Positions 61,801 to 64,000 of a stretch of DNA of 64,000 nucleotides are shown here, in pieces. The position numbers were made by a program, and so were the translations under genes. Each line of letters opens with the position of its first letter. Position 1 is the first letter of the stretch. The notes under the pieces were generated by a model. It had not been told where the DNA came from, did not search any database, and was given only the letters and a program-made list of their open reading frames with translations. The stretch is from Larus michahellis (lineage: Eukaryota > Chordata > Aves > Charadriiformes > Laridae): positions 28,003,446-28,067,445 of the forward strand of contig NC_133899.1 in NCBI RefSeq assembly GCF_964199755.1, given 5' to 3'.

Positions 61801-63596
61801 AGAAGCTACAGTACAAGAAGATCCTTCACTGCTACTGGAAGACAGCAGCAGACTTAAAGGTGAGACTCATTTATGCACTGCTACAGCCCCTTTATTTGTA
61901 AGAAAACTTATTAATTAGAGGAAAAAGGAGCTTTAATTTTATCTTAGGTATTTTTCTTCAATATGGAAACTTTTGAGTGAAAATATTTAAAGATTTCTTT
62001 GATAAAAAGGTGATAATTGTAACTTGTATTCTTAAGTTTTGCAAATTTTATTTCAGTCTTGCTGGCATTACACTAGCTTATGTAACTCGTGATTAACTGA
62101 GAGGGACTTCTACCACTGCACAAGAATGTTGAGATTCCTTTTCCTAATTGACCTATTCGTGTCTCTGAACAAAGAATTTGGGGGCCACACACCTTGTTTG
62201 GATTCATTTTTGTGTTGTACTGCAAATGGATATTTTTCTGCAAGCAACCTACACCATGAAAAGTATATTTTTAATCCTTAAAAATCGAACAAATCACATT
62301 GTCAATGCCTTTTCCTTCTGAATCTCCCAGTAAGTTTCAGTCAGGTTTGGGAAAATGAAGGCTTTTTAAAGAAAATACACTTTTGCAGGTTTCTTGGATA
62401 TCTGTGGCTGTGTAGAGGAAAGAAACACAAATCTGTACCCCCATGTAAGGCCAAAAAGCAATACTTTAGTTTCCTCTTTGATGCTCCCAGAGGCAGCAGC
62501 TATCTGACTTATCAGTATGTGTGTACTAGCTGTGTGTAATTAGCAGTAGAGAAACACTGAACCTGCCACATCTGCCCAGCAAACAGTAGATGAAGGAAAG
62601 CCTACAATCCTTTTAGCATAATTTAAAGCTATTACAAAAATTTGTTGTGATTTATGATGACTGTGGGGAAAAATTCATATCATAGTTCTATTTTTTTTTT
62701 TTAATTAAATTTTTTTCAAGTTAGAATTTACGAGGTTTTATTGAATGGGTTGTCTGAGCTCAAGCTACCATTTATATGACATTTTCCCCCAAATTTTATG
62801 GAAGTAAGGTATTGTGATTTTCACAGCGAACTGATGCAGTGGAATGCCGAAGTTGAGACTCAATAGCCTTGGTGACTATTAAACAGGTATTCTTTATCGC
62901 AGCGCCGGGCACACAGGAGATTGGTCCACCTAATGTGCGCGCCAACTGATTTAGATGTACAGTTTAAATACATACTATGTATGCATATTCACTATTTTTC
63001 CAAAAAATGAGTACTTATTCATTACCTCATTATTACAGGTTACTGCCCACTCCGGCATGCACACTAGAGTCTCTCGGTGGTCTTCAGAGACATCTGGTGG
63101 TCGTTTACATCTGGTGTCGTGGACATTTAGTACTACAACTGTTGCATCTGCTCTTTGTACAGCCTTAAGGCACCCAGTCTCCTAAATTAAACTCCGACTT
63201 CAATTAGTTTACAGCTTTAATATATCAAACCCTACTTCAATATATCAAACCCTACTCCAATACCAAAATAGATTTTATTGATACCAGCATTCAATACCAT
63301 ATAAAATTGTGTTAAATGAAACCTACTCTTACTCTCATTATGATTTAAGTCTGCTACTTAGTGAAGGGAAACAATTTGTTATTGGAATAGATAATGTGGT
63401 TTGTTCAGGCAACAGATTGTTTGCATCAAAATTGTGCATGTAGTTGAAATAATGCTTTGTATCTACTTCTAAAATAGACATTTTGTGTTAGTTAACTCGA
63501 GAAAGTATATTTTGTGTCCTTCCCCACAGATGATGTTTTTATTTCTCAATACGCTACCAGACAGAAAGAGGCTTTGAAAGCAGTATTAAAGCAAAA
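58530..63596 (+). CDS. KIAA0586: KIAA0586 / TALPID3, centrosomal ciliogenesis protein, N-terminal exons (3'-partial)
   Basis: TALPID3 is a centriole and basal-body protein required for ciliogenesis and Hedgehog signalling. Four coding exons are read: 58530-58842, 60628-60707, 61793-61859 and 63530-63596, with matching phases (1, 0, 1, then 2 at the end). The last exon reads DVFISQYATRQKEALKAVLK plus QK, an unmistakable match to the human N-terminal region. The first exon starts MEVESNFSLSQDSLSSLTAE and includes CVPSVLTANEAPCGGVTTRT, which parallels the human sequence loosely. The ATG is preceded in frame by a TAG at 58449-58451 with no other ATG between, supporting this start. The middle exons (VLSTKGHTECLLSVGKST; PREATVQEDPSLLLEDSS) are poorly conserved. 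The gene continues beyond the window. Confidence 0.88.
58843..63529 (+). other. KIAA0586: KIAA0586 introns 1-3
   Basis: Introns 58843-60627, 60708-61792 and 61860-63529 are AT-rich with no further recognisable exon. The open frames at 62955-63185 have no family match I can name. The intron before the last exon holds a 20-bp tandem duplication at 63219-63258. Confidence 0.65.
63219..63258 (+). repeat. 20-bp direct tandem duplication
   Basis: Two adjacent units of aatatatcaaaccctact followed by tc or cc, 19 of 20 bases identical. They are intronic in KIAA0586. Confidence 0.9.
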
Positions 63597-64000
63597 GTAA
63601 GTATGTGGTGGTGTTTGTGTCTCAGATGTTCTGTTTCTGTACAGATATATTACTATACTACTTTTTCAGTTTCTGCCAAAATGCATAGCTGGTAAGGAAA
63701 AGGTATTGTTTATTTTTCTCTGTTAGTATTCTCTTTCTGTCTATGAAGGTGTTTTCAGTTTTTGTTATTCAGAGCTCGCTGGAGTATCTTGTTTATTTGC
63801 ATATTTTTGGTAATGCGTTTAGGCTATTTGAATTAATGATTTAATGATACGAGAGTCAGGCAAGATCTGCTCTGATAGATAATTAATTTTGTGCCAAAAC
63901 CATATAATATTTTTAAAAACAGGTAAGGACACATGCTGTTTACCCATAAGCTGGAAGTCTTGAAGATCAGAAGTCTAGTTGGTCTTTGCTAGTGGTACAT
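63597..64000 (+). other. KIAA0586: KIAA0586 intron 4 (partial)
   Basis: Begins with a gtaagt donor directly after the exon encoding the FISQY motif. No further exon is seen before the window ends. Confidence 0.7.

Noticed and set aside
1..64000. CRISPR arrays, bacterial operons, organelle genes, tRNA or rRNA genes
   Set aside because: None was recognised by eye. Spliced vertebrate genes and CR1 repeats account for the recognisable content.

Overview
The window is nuclear DNA from a sauropsid vertebrate, most probably a bird. Genes are split by GT/AG introns and intergenic DNA is AT-rich. Decayed CR1 LINEs are the main recognisable repeats, and the gene order is the conserved ARID4A > TIMM9 (reverse) > KIAA0586/TALPID3 block of human 14q23. 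No bacterial genes, CRISPR array or organelle genes were seen.

Layout. (1) 1-9632 is intron of ARID4A; the first ~90 codons must lie upstream. (2) 9633-40469 holds twenty coding exons of ARID4A (+), from the end of the Tudor region to the stop codon. The reading phase agrees at every junction and gives about 1,206 residues. Polyadenylation signals follow from 41361. (3) 41.4-50.1 kb is intergenic, with a 3'-end CR1 fragment (+) at 44.4 kb and a 2.3-kb decayed CR1 5' portion (-) at 45.5-47.8 kb. (4) 50489-53784 is the complete 89-residue TIMM9 coding sequence (-, three coding exons), with a probable non-coding first exon at 58.14 kb. (5) 57.65-58.85 kb is a CpG-rich bidirectional promoter. (6) From 58530, KIAA0586/TALPID3 runs rightward; four coding exons are seen before the window ends.

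The three genes are not one pathway: a chromatin co-repressor subunit, a mitochondrial inner-membrane import chaperone and a ciliary/Hedgehog protein. TIMM9 and KIAA0586 share a divergent promoter.

Most notable observations. (a) A 133-bp block covering the acceptor and first 66 bases of one ARID4A exon is repeated 1,129 bp upstream at about 98% identity, without the rest of the exon or its donor. (b) A CpG island lies inside an 8.4-kb ARID4A intron. It has a perfect RFX X-box and an NRF-1 palindrome, followed by a strong splice donor. ATG codons before that donor are in frame with the ARID-domain exon, which suggests an undescribed promoter for an ARID4A form lacking the Tudor and RBB1NT regions. 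(c) Two in-phase donors, plus a 63-bp cassette exon, in the linker after the chromo-barrel region.
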